Source of the DNA: Eledone cirrhosa
Lineage: Eukaryota; Mollusca; Cephalopoda; Octopoda; Eledonidae
Length of the DNA: 64,000 nt
Direction of reading: 5' to 3'
Assembly: GCA_964016885.1 (NCBI GenBank)
Contig: OZ024743.1
Location: 349,351,700-349,415,699, forward strand
The notes beneath the pieces were generated by a model. The model did not search any database and was not told the origin of the DNA. It saw nothing but the letters and a program-made list of their open reading frames with translations. Below are positions 46,600 through 59,610 of this stretch, piece after piece (the first letter of the stretch is position 1; the number at the start of each line of letters is the position of its first letter). Position numbers and translations under genes: made by a program.

Positions 46600-48100
46600 A
46601 TGATTGCAGTAATTGAAATAATGAAGATGAAAATTTTTATGAGGAGATTGTTGTTGAAGGTTTGCTGTCGTTGTTGTAATTTCAGTGTTGTATTTTTGAA
46701 GTGTAATGTTAATATTGTTGCTAATTTTGTCATTCAAGTTGTATTGATTGTTGCACGTGATTTGTTAAATATTTTTTTCATCATTTAACAGAGAATATCG
46801 AATGTTTTGCAGATTATAAGACAATGATCTAAGTGTTGATAATTCTCATAAAATCATCGATGTGTTAATGGTATCTAAGTAAATCAAACACAAACACGTA
46901 CAAATATACCAACAACGATCTGACTTGGGACTCTTATTTCCATTGAATTCTCAAAGAATCTTACAAATGTGTCTCTATTCCATGTGGGATTTCTGTTAAA
47001 TATACGTAAACATGCTTTTATCTAACCATATACACTGGGTCCACATCTTATGCGGTCAATTATTACACCCTACCTCCTGGTATACAAACACCGCTTATAA
47101 ACCATATCCCCTCTGTACTTCAATGTTTTGGAGGAGGTATAATGGGAGATAGAGAACATTCTGGAAATGAATGATAGCTGAAGGGACCAGAGCTGTTTGG
47201 CTTAAATTACATGTTACAATTTCGTGTGGAACAGGATGTTAAGTGGTTTACTAATTCTATTTATTTATTAAAAATCATTTTCCCCCAGGTATGTTCAAAC
47301 GCCTACATTATAAAACTAAATACGTTGCGGCCACCCTGCGTAGTTTCAATGAGGGTAGTGTACCTCTTAAGGTGGACTTAATAGGAAGCAATTTTTAATG
47401 CCTTAATATATTGATTTTCATCTTTTTTTCTGTTTGGTTTTCAAATATAACTGTTATATAAATTTTCCATGCGATTATAATGCGTTTAGTAAGAGATACG
47501 CATAATAATATACCGTTTACTCACATCAGAATTATATAGGGAAGTTTAATTGCTTTGTACAGAAGACTTGTCAGTGTTTTATTCCGGTAAAAATATGTCA
47601 CAAGTGTCCTTATTTATACGTTATATATTATCTAGTTGTTTCGTTCGACACAGCCATCTTAGACCATGCAGGAGCACAACAATAATAAGGAGAAATAGAA
47701 TACTCCATAGTATATTTACATATTATATTGGATGAAAATTTGATGTTTCACTCCATCTTTGCCAGGAATTGGGAATCTATAAACTTGGAGTAAAGATTTC
47801 TAAAGTTTTAGATTGAAATAAAGCATTTTCAAATAAATCATTTTCAGGAACATATCTCCAAACTGCAAATGCTGATTCAACAACCACCGATACCACCCGC
47901 CAACTCACCTCTATAATTTTAAACAATGACCTTAACCAATCATAATATCTCGGAGGAGCTGCAACTATTAGACATACCGATGCAGGGTGAAGTAATTTAT
48001 TGTGTAATCACGGCCCGATTTCAACTATTGCAGCACTTACAGTTGCAATGATGCACGTGTCAGAATTATTAATAAACGAAATATCCAATATCAGCAATTA
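46600..48100. other. unassigned sequence
   Basis: About 1.5 kb without coding motifs or recognised repeats. Confidence 0.4.
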
Positions 48101-48101
48101 A

Positions 48102-48104
<3 letters not shown>

Positions 48105-48135
<31 letters not shown>

Positions 48136-48380
48136 AAAGTTGAAAACAAAAAACGAAAACAATAAGGAGGAGTGCAGTACAGTATAGGTATTAGGTTCAT
48201 GTTTGAGAGTGGGGGTTGGGGGACGACGTTTCTGGCATAAGCCCTTCATCAGGAGAAAAGTGGAAAGGAAAAGAGTTCCGAGGATGTGAGGGGAGTGGTG
48301 GATAGATATTAAAATGGGGGTGGGGACAGGGGATTAAAGGGAAAGAAAAAAAATTAAAATGAGAGTAAAAAAATAACATA
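48105..48380 (-). repeat. PLE-type repeat with hammerhead-like motif
   Basis: Inverted relative to 34.39-34.55 kb and with the same blocks. On the minus strand CUGAUGA (48252-48246), GGGC-UUAU-GCC with flanking A residues, GAAA (48232-48229), then CGUCGUC. Core boxes are exact. Stem I pairing is not evident. (TA)n lies on both sides. Confidence 0.65.
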
Positions 48381-48752
48381 TATATATAAGTTTATCCCGG
48401 GTTCAATAGGGGGTAACCACAGTCAGTAAGGTATTGAATACATAGCGGATTATAAATATTTAATATAGAAAAAGCTTCTACAGGACTAGAACTGTTGCAT
48501 TCGCGAGAAATCGTCAGGATGCCCGAACAGTCCTAGTCCTGTGTAAATGAGGTGATTAATCTCATGTGCATATGAAGCTGCATACGTTGGCTCAACTTAT
48601 AATAGTATAGAAATAGGATTTCACTTCAAGCATAGAGTTATACAAACATGTATAGACATTTTCGTATTTCTAAAGAAACACGGTTTTAGGAAGCCGTAGC
48701 TATACAAACACCGAGGCTAACGCCCTCTGGTGTTGTGTAATAGAAGCAAGGA

Positions 48753-48803
48753 GGACAACCGTCAATGCATTTCAGGCTTGACTGGCCTTCTTCAGGACGG
48801 TCC
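48753..48803 (-). ncRNA. type I hammerhead ribozyme, textbook core
   Basis: Minus strand in order: ACCGUC (stem I), CUGAAGA (48795-48789), stem II AGGC-CAGUCAA-GCCU, GAAA (48773-48770), palindrome UGCA (48769-48766), UU (48765-48764), GACGGU closing stem I with six perfect pairs. Every core position fits. Stem III can form only between two molecules. Predicted cleavage is between 48764 and 48763. Confidence 0.85.
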
Positions 48804-48962
48804 CTCGCTTGAAGCGAAATCCTATTTCTATTCTATTATAAGTTGAGCCAACTTATGCAGCTTCATATGCAAATGAGATTAAACACCTCATTTACACAGA
48901 CGGGAAAACTATATATTCTCGACTGTTTTCAAGTCCAGCAGTTGCAAGCGGTGGGAAGGACC

Positions 48963-49004
48963 GTCCTGAAGAAAGCCAGTCAATGCATAGACGGCTGTCC
49001 CCCT
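48963..49004 (+). ncRNA. hammerhead copy with deletion
   Basis: ACCGUC, CUGAAGA, AAGCCAGUC, then AAUGCAUAGACGG: the second strand of stem II and the GAAA box are missing through a deletion of about 7 bases against the 48.75 kb copy. Inactive. Confidence 0.75.
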
Positions 49005-49104
49005 TGCTTCCGCTGGATACCACCAGCATTTCTTTAGAAATACAAAATTCCTATACATATTTGTATAACGCTATGCTTGAAGCGAAATCCTATTTCCTCT
49101 CTCT

Positions 49105-49105
49105 C

Positions 49106-49168
<63 letters not shown>

Positions 49169-49170
49169 TT
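49105..49170. repeat. (TA)n microsatellite
   Basis: TA array with ATTTATA interruptions. Confidence 0.9.
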
Positions 49171-49175
49171 CCAGC

Positions 49176-49320
49176 ATAGTTACGTCCCTTTACGATCTGA
49201 GTTCAAATCCCGCCGAGGTTGACTTTGCCTTTCATCTTTACGGGTCGATAAAATAAAGTACCAGTAATGCACAGTGTAATTGCTGGCCTTGTGCCTAAAG
49301 TAGAAACAATTATTATTAGA
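49176..49320 (+). repeat. SINE 3' portion
   Basis: gagttcaaatcccgccgagg, tcgataaaataaagtaccag, attgctggccttgtgcc, and an attattatt tail. Truncated at the 5' side by (TA)n. Confidence 0.85.
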
Positions 49321-49416
49321 GCAGATTAACATGTTAAGCAAAGAATTTCTGCTTTCACCATAAGCGGCAACATCTTGGGGTGAAAGCAGACATTCTTTGC
49401 TTAAACTTTTAATCTG
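49320..49416. repeat. palindrome, about 38 bp arms
   Basis: agcagattaacatgttaagc / aaagaatttctgctttcacc faces ggtgaaagcagacattcttt / gcttaaacttttaatctg across about 20 bases. A single arm occurs at 33492-33530. Confidence 0.85.
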
Positions 49417-49464
49417 TATAATGATAAGTATTTGCTCTACGAGTTTATTTATGCTTATATATAT

Positions 49465-49545
49465 ATATAGGAAAAGAGTCAGGGCCCCACGGCTGAGCTC
49501 CGGCTGTTTCGACAGCTAGATCCGAACTCTACTACCCTAGGTTTC
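49465..49545. repeat. diverged half copy of the gacggctgag hairpin family
   Basis: ggccccacggctgagctccg, then gctgtttcgacagcta, following a (TA)n. The inner hairpin has compensating changes (cagcc/ggctg-type) against the 26.4 kb copy. Confidence 0.65.
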
Positions 49546-49864
49546 GAATCTTCTCTAGATTTAGGTCCACGTATTTATTATTATACTTATTGTATTCTTT
49601 TTTAAATATTTCAATGTCGACGTTTTTGTTGAGAGGTATATAAATGAATTTCAGCTCTTATAATCATATGTACAAAATATATGTTTATGTTACTTTCTTG
49701 TATGTGTGTAAATGTATTCATGTATGTTTGCATATGAGCATTTGCGAACGTGGGTATGTATATGTGTATATGTGCGTATGTATGTATGTAAGTATGTATG
49801 TATATGTCTATGTATGTATCTATGTTTGTATTTTTGTATGTATATATGTTGCTTGTAGTCGAAG

Positions 49865-50020
49865 GGTCAGACATGTCACATTCTGTGATACGCTGAATCT
49901 CCCTGAGAACTACGTTAAGGGTACACGTGTCTATGGAATGCTCAGCCACTTGCGCATTTATTTCATGAGCAGGCTGTTTCGTTGATTGGGTCAACTGGAA
50001 CACTCGTCTTCGTAACCGAC
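49865..50020. repeat. interspersed repeat shared with 62.85-63.0 kb
   Basis: acgtgtctatggaatgctca, ttatttcatgagcaggctgt and cgttgattgggtcaactgg match actgtctgtagaatgatcag, aatttcatgagcaaactttt and cgttgatcaatcaagt at 62.9 kb, the latter downstream of a SINE head. So it is probably the 3' module of a second SINE type. Confidence 0.65.
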
Positions 50021-50094
50021 GGAGTGCCATAAAAAGTATATGTATGTATGTTTGAATGTATGTATATATGTATGTATGTATGTATGTTTGTTTT

Positions 50095-50679
50095 TTTTTG
50101 TTTTGTTTTTTATCGTTTGATGCCGCTGTTGTTGTTGTAAATGTTCATTTGTAAATGTTCTCTGCACCAATCCCAGAACACACCTGCCTACATCATAAAC
50201 CGACTTTTTAAGGATCGGCCAATCCTCACCAAGATCTGCAGCCTGCATCTCTTCTTCCAATGTCCACTTCACATTTTTATCCTTAAGACGAGCAGCATTC
50301 AATCTTTTGGGCAGGGCAACACCAGGAGCCCGGATTTTATGTTTAGTGATTAGTTTCACTTTTGCGCGTACCGGCGGTGGTCCGTCCAGCACTCAGCTCC
50401 ACGAAGAGCACGAACACACTGCACATCCTGTCTGTCACGCATCCTGACTAGGACGTAGTCCAAAAGATGCCACTCCTTAGATGCAGGATGCATCCATGTG
50501 GTCTTGAATGTGTTCTTTTGTTGGAACATGGTGTTGGTAACACACAGATCCAGCTCCTCACACATCTGCAGCAGGAGCATACCATTGTTGTTACAGTTTC
50601 CCACTCCATTCCTTCCGATTACATTCCATGTGTTAAAATCCCAACCCACTCTAGCATTAAAGTCACCAAGCACTGACAT
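50095..50679 (-). pseudogene. RTE-like LINE endonuclease fragment, inverted
   Basis: From 50679 down: MSVLGDFNARVGWD, NGMLLLQMCEELDLCVTNT, TTWMHPASKEWHLLDYVLVR, RDRQDVQCVRALRGAECWTDH. GDFNARVG, the TTWMHP..K.WH.xDYV.VR block and the final TDH are the C-terminal half of the apurinic-type endonuclease of RTE/craniofacial-protein-2-like LINEs. A one-base shift at TDH moves the frame (50392 down: VRAKVKLITKHK...). The N-terminal half of EN and all of RT are absent. It lies head to head with the zinc-finger tail at 50681. Confidence 0.75.
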
Positions 50680-50680
50680 G

Positions 50681-50974
50681 CAGCGTCTGTGCGAGACTCT
50701 GCCTAAGCAAAGCTGGACTCGAAAGTCATCTTCGCAGTCATAAAGTAAGACCAGTGGTTGACAACCAGGCTGCTTTGGAGATGCTACTCATCATGGTTGC
50801 CAAGCATATGGTAGAGAATGTAAATCAGCAGGAGGGCTCAAGCGACATGCAAAATTACACGAACTCCAACCACAGCCGACTATTCCCAGTGAATGTTTTG
50901 GTTGCCGACTTTGTGCAAGACATTTTAGATCATTGGCTGGGCTAAAAAGCCACATTCGATCACAGCGCTGTTAG
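50681..50974 (+). pseudogene. RTE-like LINE C-terminal C2H2 zinc fingers
   Basis: Three C2H2 fingers, with one frameshift after the first: CSVCARLCLSKAGLESHLRSH (50681 on), then, in the frame ending TAG 50972-50974, GCQAYGRECKSAGGLKRHAK and CRLCARHFRSLAGLKSHIRS. AGLxSHxRSH-type fingers close several RTE-like LINE proteins. In finger 2 the second Cys position has become Tyr. This segment is on the opposite strand to the endonuclease fragment that it touches. Confidence 0.65.
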
Positions 50975-50984
50975 TTGCTATCGT

Positions 50985-51260
50985 GTGTGTGTGTGTATAG
51001 ATATGTTTATGTGTGTGCGTGTGTGTGTATATATATGTATATGTATATTATTATTTTGTTGTTGTCGTTATTATTATTGTTGTTATTATTATTATTATTA
51101 TTATTGTTATTAATATATGTGTATGTATATGTATGTGTATGTATGTGTATGTATATGTATATATGTATGTATGTATCTGTGTGTATATATATATTTTTTT
51201 TCTCGTGCAATGGCCATACTCGATAACGAGGGGGGGGGGGCATCATGTATGTATGCCGAG
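50985..51260 (+). repeat. LINE 3' end with microsatellites
   Basis: TG, ATT and ATGT microsatellites, then ggccatactcgataacgagg, a G run and catcatgtatgtatg. The same block recurs at 51808-51860 with an (ATGT)n tail, so I read it as the 3' terminus of an RTE-type LINE. Confidence 0.6.
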
Positions 51261-51805
51261 TCACTCTTGAGTGCTACTGGTATCATGTAACCCAGTACAA
51301 CCTGTCGCATGGTCGAGTCGTCGGCGACTAAACCGGCAACCCCACCAAGTTTACTTGGTGAGGTGGGTGATTTTGTACACCCTGCTGGACAAAAAACATA
51401 ACCTGACAAAAGGTAGAAGGACTCATAAGAGTCAACGGCCATCCAAAAGTGTGTAAATAAGTATATACACATGTACATATTTATGTATATGCGCGGGGAC
51501 ATAGAAATAGTCGGGCTGGACACACGATCACGCGGTTAAACCACAGGGAGTGAAGGAGTCCTAGTCTTTGTGAGGGCATTCTTCTAGGAGAAGGCAACTC
51601 AGGAAACTGGGATAACTCCGATATAAAACCTGCGGCTCAGTAGATACCGATGACGTTGATCTTTTCTTCTTTTCGGGTTATAGCTACTGTCGCTCAGAGT
51701 GTGGGATTGGCTCAGTGCACAGTCTTTCCTCACTTTAAATAATATCTTCACGCACAGGCATTGCACGATAGCATTAATTAATAATTATTCATAATGGTAT
51801 ATTGT
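51261..51805. other. probable LINE-related 3' sequence
   Basis: Non-coding sequence between two copies of the ggccatactcgataacgagg terminus. Probably the untranslated tail of the second copy. Confidence 0.4.
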
Positions 51806-51807
51806 AC

Positions 51808-51930
51808 AATGGCCATACTCGATAACGAGGGGGCAGCCATCATCATGTATGTATGTATGAATGCATGTATGCATGTATGCATGTATGAATGTAGGTATGA
51901 ATGTATGTATGTATGTATGTATGAATAATT
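51808..51930 (+). repeat. RTE-type LINE 3' terminus and (ATGT)n tail
   Basis: ggccatactcgataacgagg, gggcagccatcatcatgtat, then variant ATGT units to 51925. Confidence 0.65.
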
Positions 51931-53600
51931 AGCTCCTGTGTTATGCATTGTGACAGCCTAGTGTATATGATCATTATAAGTTTAAGAAGAGATTATATTT
52001 TGACAGCTATTTCCTGCTCTTTGACCGCATTGTAATGTTGTCTTTGCGGTCATGCAATGGAGGCCAAACGCATCAAACTAATAATCATCATCTTCATCAT
52101 CCACAACATCAACATCATCGTCGTCATCATAGACATAATCCTGCCCGTCATCATCATCTATATTTACTATTTGACTGCCAGTGGTAACCAAAATAGCTAT
52201 AGACCTACACTGACGATAAGTGCACGCTAATATATGTTGATAGCTCCAAATATGCCAAATAATTCTGAAGTACATTGGTATTAAATCTAACAATGCCAAT
52301 TGCTATGGCATTACGAGTGGAAGTAATATCTGCGAGAAATATCATTCGAATACCTCTCAAATCACCAAATATTCCCATAAAAGAGAGTTAAACACGTTGA
52401 GCCTATGAAGAAGATTTTACGTTGTTGAATAACTTCCTAGAAATTACCAGCTAAATCTGATTTAAATCTGCCGTCTCACAATATAGACTCACAAGTAAAA
52501 GCATATTTAAATAAAAGATACGATAATCAATGTTGGAACCAATACAGGCCTGAAACTAAAGAACAAATGCAAATTCAATATGACTATCAACATCGGTATA
52601 ATGTTACTCGCAGACATTTTCTAGCCTCTAGCAAAAAAATGTACTGTATCCTCCCTCGTCACTGAAATGTTCGCAGTTTTTCATGCTATCCCACCATAGG
52701 CATCCCCACTTCTATCATGATTGTGGGGGGGGGGGGCTCAGCCACTCCCAGGCCATGTTGACACCGGCTTTTCAAAAAGAAAACCTTCAAAAGCTAAATT
52801 TTGTTTCTCAAAGGAAAATAAAATATTGTCACAAACAGAGACCTACTGGCCAAAGGGAGAACAATCTTAAGCTGAAAACTGTTTCTTAATATATAACATT
52901 TTCACAGACTGAAGTCTTGTAAGTGAATATTTCCAATAGCTGAATCCTCTGTCTATGCAGCAGTTTAAACGGAAGTTTAACGACATCGATGTTTTCGTTT
53001 ATGGAGGTCCTATAAATGCCATGGGTATTGGCACTTTCAAATTTAATAAGTAAAATAACAAGAATGCAACGTACTATACATCCAATGCCAGATATAACGC
53101 AAGGGGAAACTCAAGTGTCACTATCTTACCTCATCCATATCTGCCTATCTGCTTACTGTTTATCGTCACTACTAACATAATCTCCATTCTTATAAAAACA
53201 GAGTGGACTGTGAGGAATACATGCCAAAACCAATCCCAGGGAAGCTGCATGCTAATAGAATCAGAGTGGGTAATGAAGGTACATGAAGGCGCGCAAATCT
53301 ACCATAGAGAAGATGCACTTGTCATAGCAAATATCTGAATAAGAAATATAGTCGGTTGATTCAACCGAAATATATGACTGGTATTTATTGAATCCGTAGG
53401 AATTCATAGCAAAACTGAACTCTGCGAGATATGAATTCAGAACTTAAAGATTCTAACGTGAATACTGCAAGCCATATATAGTCCGGCGTTCATCAGTTTC
53501 TACCTCGCACGTCATCCTAGCACTACACATAATGTCAAAAGTGACACCAGCAACAACACCACCACAAAAGAAGCAACTCAACTACTAAAACAATAACAAA
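51931..53600. other. unassigned sequence
   Basis: A CAT/GAT-rich patch (52080-52160). Otherwise about 1.6 kb without genes or recognised repeats. Confidence 0.4.
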
Positions 53601-53649
53601 TACGAACTACTATTACTACTACTGCTGTTGTTGCTGCTGCTACTGCTCA

Positions 53650-55907
<2,258 letters not shown>

Positions 55908-55944
<37 letters not shown>
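55908..55944. repeat. (TAA)n shared by two convergent LINEs
   Basis: The plus strand gives the TAA tail of the R4-like element. The minus strand gives the TTA tail of the Tx1-like element. Confidence 0.95.
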
Positions 55945-56193
55945 TATAATGTTTTCTTTATTAACCATAAGGGTTCACATAAAGTAGACATTAAGGACAG
56001 TACAGGACAATACAGGACGGTACAAATGGGCATTTCTGCGTGTAAAAAAACAGAGGTTGAAATAAAATAACAAAGAAAAATTCCCCAATAGGGGGGAGAC
56101 TTCCAAGGGACATTTGTGGAGAAAGCCCATTAAAAGACCACAGTGGCCCTGACCACCAGGGCAAGTGCCCTCTCCCAGTTTTCCACCTTTAAT

Positions 56194-59100
56194 TTACAGA
56201 CACATACTCAGAGAAGGCCCATTCATTCGGGCCATACTTGCTTCTCTCACCCATCTTTCAACAAAATGCTGGGAAGAGAGCACTTCCCTCTCTACCCTGA
56301 TTTTCCTTTTCAAATGAAATTTGAAAAAGTTAATCAGGGCATCACCGAAGAGGTAAGTGCTCGTCTTCAGCCCTTTCAAACGTGTCCACCATACTATCTC
56401 TTTCGCCATGGCCACCAGACAGATAAACACTGCCTGCCCTTCCAGGCTAAAGGAAGGGGGCGGGGCAATCCTCACGATGGACTCAGCTGATAGCTGGATA
56501 GGTCCTACACGTGACAGCAGGTGTTCGACATAAACACACAAGTCAGCAATGCTCGGACACTGGACGAGTGCGTGCAGGACGGTTTCGTCGCCCTGCGCGC
56601 ATCTCGGACATGCCCGGCTGACGGCACCTCCATGCCTGTAGAGTTTATCCCGAACTGGCAAAGCTCCTCGGTAGCACTGCCAGGCCAGGGATTTCTGGGA
56701 GTTGTCCATAGGCCCCGGCCCGAAAGTCCTTCCGAAGAGATTGGCTAGTTGATTTTCGTCGACGCCTAGAGTTTCTCCAAGTACGTCGTCGCTCTTCCCC
56801 TCCACTAATCCCCTATAGAACGCCAAGGTGGAGTTTCCACCGATCACATTGCCCGATTGGTCGAGGGCTGTGAGCGCCTGAAGACATTCCAGTCTCCAAG
56901 CGCTCCCTCTCGGTCTTCGCTTGACCCAGGACTGCAGCTCCGTCAAGGAGACGAGCTGGGGAAAAACGTGTCTTGCAAACGGCGACCACACCTGATCACC
57001 GTCGAGGAAGAGGTGGAGATGTCGTAGCCTGAGTGCGTGTCTGCGCATCATCAGCCACGGCATGCCCAGCCCTCCACGTAGCGGGTGTTGACAGCAGATG
57101 GACCGCCTGACCATCGGAGCGCGTCCCTTCCACAAAAAGCGAAAGAGCAAACGCTCCAGCGCAGTCAGGCGGGGCTTAGGACAAGGTACGACGGTCAGGC
57201 GGTAGTAGATGACGGATGCGATGAACGCGTTCGCCACCTCCGCTCGACCTTTCAGGGATAGCTTCCTCTCGGCCCATTTCTGGGTGAGAGAAGCCACCCT
57301 GCTCGTCACCTCGTCCCAGTTTTTGTCCGTCTGGAGGTCTGGACCGAACCAGACCTCTAGCAATTTAACCGGTCCGTCCGTCCAGCGCCCGACGACGCTG
57401 TTGGACGGCATGGACCTGCCTCTCCAGGTGCCGAGCTGCAGGCCCACTGACTTTTCCTGGTTGATCATTGCTCCTGTCACCGCTTCGTATTCTCTTAGTG
57501 TAGTGCCGATCGCCTCGATGTGTTTGGCGTTCGACACCACTACGGTGACATCGTCCGCATATGCTGACACGGATCTTCCGCATCCTAGTTCGCGCGGGAC
57601 CCCCCTCAACGTCTCCAGTTTGTGCAGTAATGGCTCGAGAGTCAATACGTACAATAGGGACGAGAGGGGACATCCTTGGCGGACCGAGCGCATGATGTTG
57701 AACGGTTCCGAAAGGTGACCGTTCACTCTCACTACAGAGCAGATGTCGCTGTGCATGGCAGCGATCCAGCCTCTGAAGACGGGCCCAAAGCCAGCCGCCC
57801 TCAGGACTGCCGCTAGGTAACGATGGTCGACCCTATCGAAGGCTTTCGACTGATCTAAATTGATCAAAGACCCACCCGTGCCAGGTTCCTTAGCTACCCT
57901 CTCTACGATGTATCGCATGAGGTGGAGGTTGTCGTGGATGGATCTGTCGGGAATGGCGCATGTCTGTGCCTCTCCCACCAGACCACCAACGACAAGCGCC
58001 AACCTCTTTGCTAGCACCTTGGCCAAAATCTTGAACTCTGTGTTTAGCAGAGTTATGGGCCTAAAATTATCTATGTTATCCCCCTTGTTCGGATCCTTTC
58101 TCAGCAGCGCCACCGCTCCTCGGCTCACAGAGCTGGGAATTCTCCCGTTCTGTTGCCAGTTGCAGTAGACGTCCGCCAAGAGGCCTCCGAACAAGTTTGG
58201 CATTTGTACGTAAAGTTCATAGGGCAGACCATCCAAACCAGGCGATTTGCCCCTTGTGCAACTAGTCATTGCATCCCGTACTTCAGCGGTTGTTATCGGC
58301 TTTTCGCAACACTCCGCCTCAGTGGCCGAAAGCCGCGGCAGTCCCTCGAGGTAGACACTAAAGTCCATCCCTCGATCCCGCCCGCCACTGCCCCCGAACA
58401 GTTGAGCGAAGTGTCGCTGAAAAGCTTCACACATTTGCCCGGGATCGAGTAGCATGCGCCCGTCGTGGTCCACCAAAGACTGGATCGTGGCTTTGTTGCC
58501 ACGACGCGCCTCCGCTACTCGGGCCCATTGAACGGCTTTCGTCCCCTCGTGTCTGAGAGCACGCACCCTAGCTCTGACAACGCAGCCTTCGTGCTTTGCA
58601 TTGAAGAATTGGTCAAGGGCCAATTTCGCCGCAAGTACGTCGGTCGCGATGCCTTTGCTAAGCGCCTCATCTAATTTTCTAACTAATTCTCCCTCTGCTC
58701 TATTTTTCTCTATTGCTAAAGTCTTACTAAACCTAATGGACTCTATTCTAATTGCTCTTTTCAGAGCAAACCACCACTTGTTGACGATGGCCCCCGTCAA
58801 CGCCCGCTTAACTAGTTCGCTAATCCGGTCTCTGTAGGCCTTGCGCGCTGGTAAGGACGCGTTTAGCTTCCAGTAGCCGGGTCCTCGTCTATGAAGCCTA
58901 TCTAAGTCAAGCACACAGATCACGAATTTGTGGTCCGTGTAGCTGACTATCTTGAATTGTGGACAGCCTATGCTAGACCTATCTATTTCCCTACAAAATA
59001 CTCTATCTAGATATGATCTGGATGACCCGATGCGATTTGTCCAAGTCCACATTGGTACATTCGGGAAATCCATTCGGTACCTGTCAGACAGTTCAAAACG

Positions 59101-59610
59101 TCTGAGCAGGTTGGTGAGACTCTTGCACCCTCCTTCCCTATCCACTAATCCCACACAATCCCAGCGTGCATCTAAGATCCCGTTCCAGTCGCCCACTAAC
59201 ACTAAAGAGCAGGACGTTCCAAGAAAGGTCTCCAGACGCCGGAAGAAATCAGGCCGCCCTGCTCCTGTCGGGGCATAGACGGCCACTAACCTGAAAACTT
59301 GCCCGTCTCCGCTGGTCACGTCCAGCACCACCAACTTACCTTCTGGGTCCAGGAAGATGGCCCGTATGGCAAGATCCAAACCTCTCCGAAAAAGCACAGC
59401 AACTCCTCCCCCCGATCCCGGACGGCTGGGAGATGCGTACACATCGTAGCCGCCGAAGATCGGTGCGAAAGCCTGTGCTTCGGAGATTCTGGTCTCGCTG
59501 ATGGCCACTACATCTATGTTTAGTGACCTGAGGTCGTTGAGCAGGTGGCCCTGCTTCCATGACGACCCCAAGCTACGCGGATTTATGCTGCCTATTCTGA
59601 GTGAGGTCAT
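56194..59610 (-). CDS. Tx1-like LINE ORF2: endonuclease and reverse transcriptase
   Basis: Intact, 1138 residues, starting MTSLRIGSINPRSLGS. Residues 1-235 form an apurinic-type endonuclease: N10, E39 (ISETR), the GDWN motif at 140-143, WTNRIGSSRSYLDRV at 190-204 and TDH at 225-227. The RT lies at about 450-830: GKSPGLDGLPYELY (454-467), FRPITLLNTEFKILAK (516-531), DQSKAFDRVDH (586-596), RQGCPLSSLL (644-653) and catalytic YADD at 684-687. A CX2CX8HX4C knuckle is at 1001-1018. The enzyme nicks DNA and copies its RNA at the nick. GC content and codon regularity exceed the surroundings. All catalytic residues I can place are present, so it may be active. Confidence 0.95.
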   Translation of the reverse strand: MTSLRIGSINPRSLGSSWKQGHLLNDLRSLNIDVVAISETRISEAQAFAPIFGGYDVYASPSRPGSGGGVAVLFRRGLDLAIRAIFLDPEGKLVVLDVTSGDGQVFRLVAVYAPTGAGRPDFFRRLETFLGTSCSLVLVGDWNGILDARWDCVGLVDREGGCKSLTNLLRRFELSDRYRMDFPNVPMWTWTNRIGSSRSYLDRVFCREIDRSSIGCPQFKIVSYTDHKFVICVLDLDRLHRRGPGYWKLNASLPARKAYRDRISELVKRALTGAIVNKWWFALKRAIRIESIRFSKTLAIEKNRAEGELVRKLDEALSKGIATDVLAAKLALDQFFNAKHEGCVVRARVRALRHEGTKAVQWARVAEARRGNKATIQSLVDHDGRMLLDPGQMCEAFQRHFAQLFGGSGGRDRGMDFSVYLEGLPRLSATEAECCEKPITTAEVRDAMTSCTRGKSPGLDGLPYELYVQMPNLFGGLLADVYCNWQQNGRIPSSVSRGAVALLRKDPNKGDNIDNFRPITLLNTEFKILAKVLAKRLALVVGGLVGEAQTCAIPDRSIHDNLHLMRYIVERVAKEPGTGGSLINLDQSKAFDRVDHRYLAAVLRAAGFGPVFRGWIAAMHSDICSVVRVNGHLSEPFNIMRSVRQGCPLSSLLYVLTLEPLLHKLETLRGVPRELGCGRSVSAYADDVTVVVSNAKHIEAIGTTLREYEAVTGAMINQEKSVGLQLGTWRGRSMPSNSVVGRWTDGPVKLLEVWFGPDLQTDKNWDEVTSRVASLTQKWAERKLSLKGRAEVANAFIASVIYYRLTVVPCPKPRLTALERLLFRFLWKGRAPMVRRSICCQHPLRGGLGMPWLMMRRHALRLRHLHLFLDGDQVWSPFARHVFPQLVSLTELQSWVKRRPRGSAWRLECLQALTALDQSGNVIGGNSTLAFYRGLVEGKSDDVLGETLGVDENQLANLFGRTFGPGPMDNSQKSLAWQCYRGALPVRDKLYRHGGAVSRACPRCAQGDETVLHALVQCPSIADLCVYVEHLLSRVGPIQLSAESIVRIAPPPSFSLEGQAVFICLVAMAKEIVWWTRLKGLKTSTYLFGDALINFFKFHLKRKIRVEREVLSSQHFVERWVREASMARMNGPSLSMCL

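Larger units (their letters stand above)
48440..49090. repeat. nested inverted repeat with hammerhead arms
   Basis: 48530-48650 pairs with 48820-48905 (gaagctgcata..ttggctcaactta against agttgagccaacttatgcag). The left segment 48640-48830 recurs inverted at 48960-49100 (aagcaagg..gacaaccgtc against gacggctgtcccccttgctt; gcttgaagcgaaatcctatt twice). I read it as paired terminal repeats of a PLE-like or retrozyme-like element. No protein. Confidence 0.7.

Noticed and set aside
46303..46788. Poly-Phe, poly-Ser and poly-Leu frames
   Set aside because: Product of (TTC)n. The same holds for 62132-62483.
48440..49416. CRISPR-like repeat-spacer array
   Set aside because: The repeats are inverted rather than evenly spaced direct repeats, and all other content is animal retroelement.
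57209..57718. Plus-strand 169-codon frame within the LINE
   Set aside because: Antisense shadow of ORF2, without motifs.
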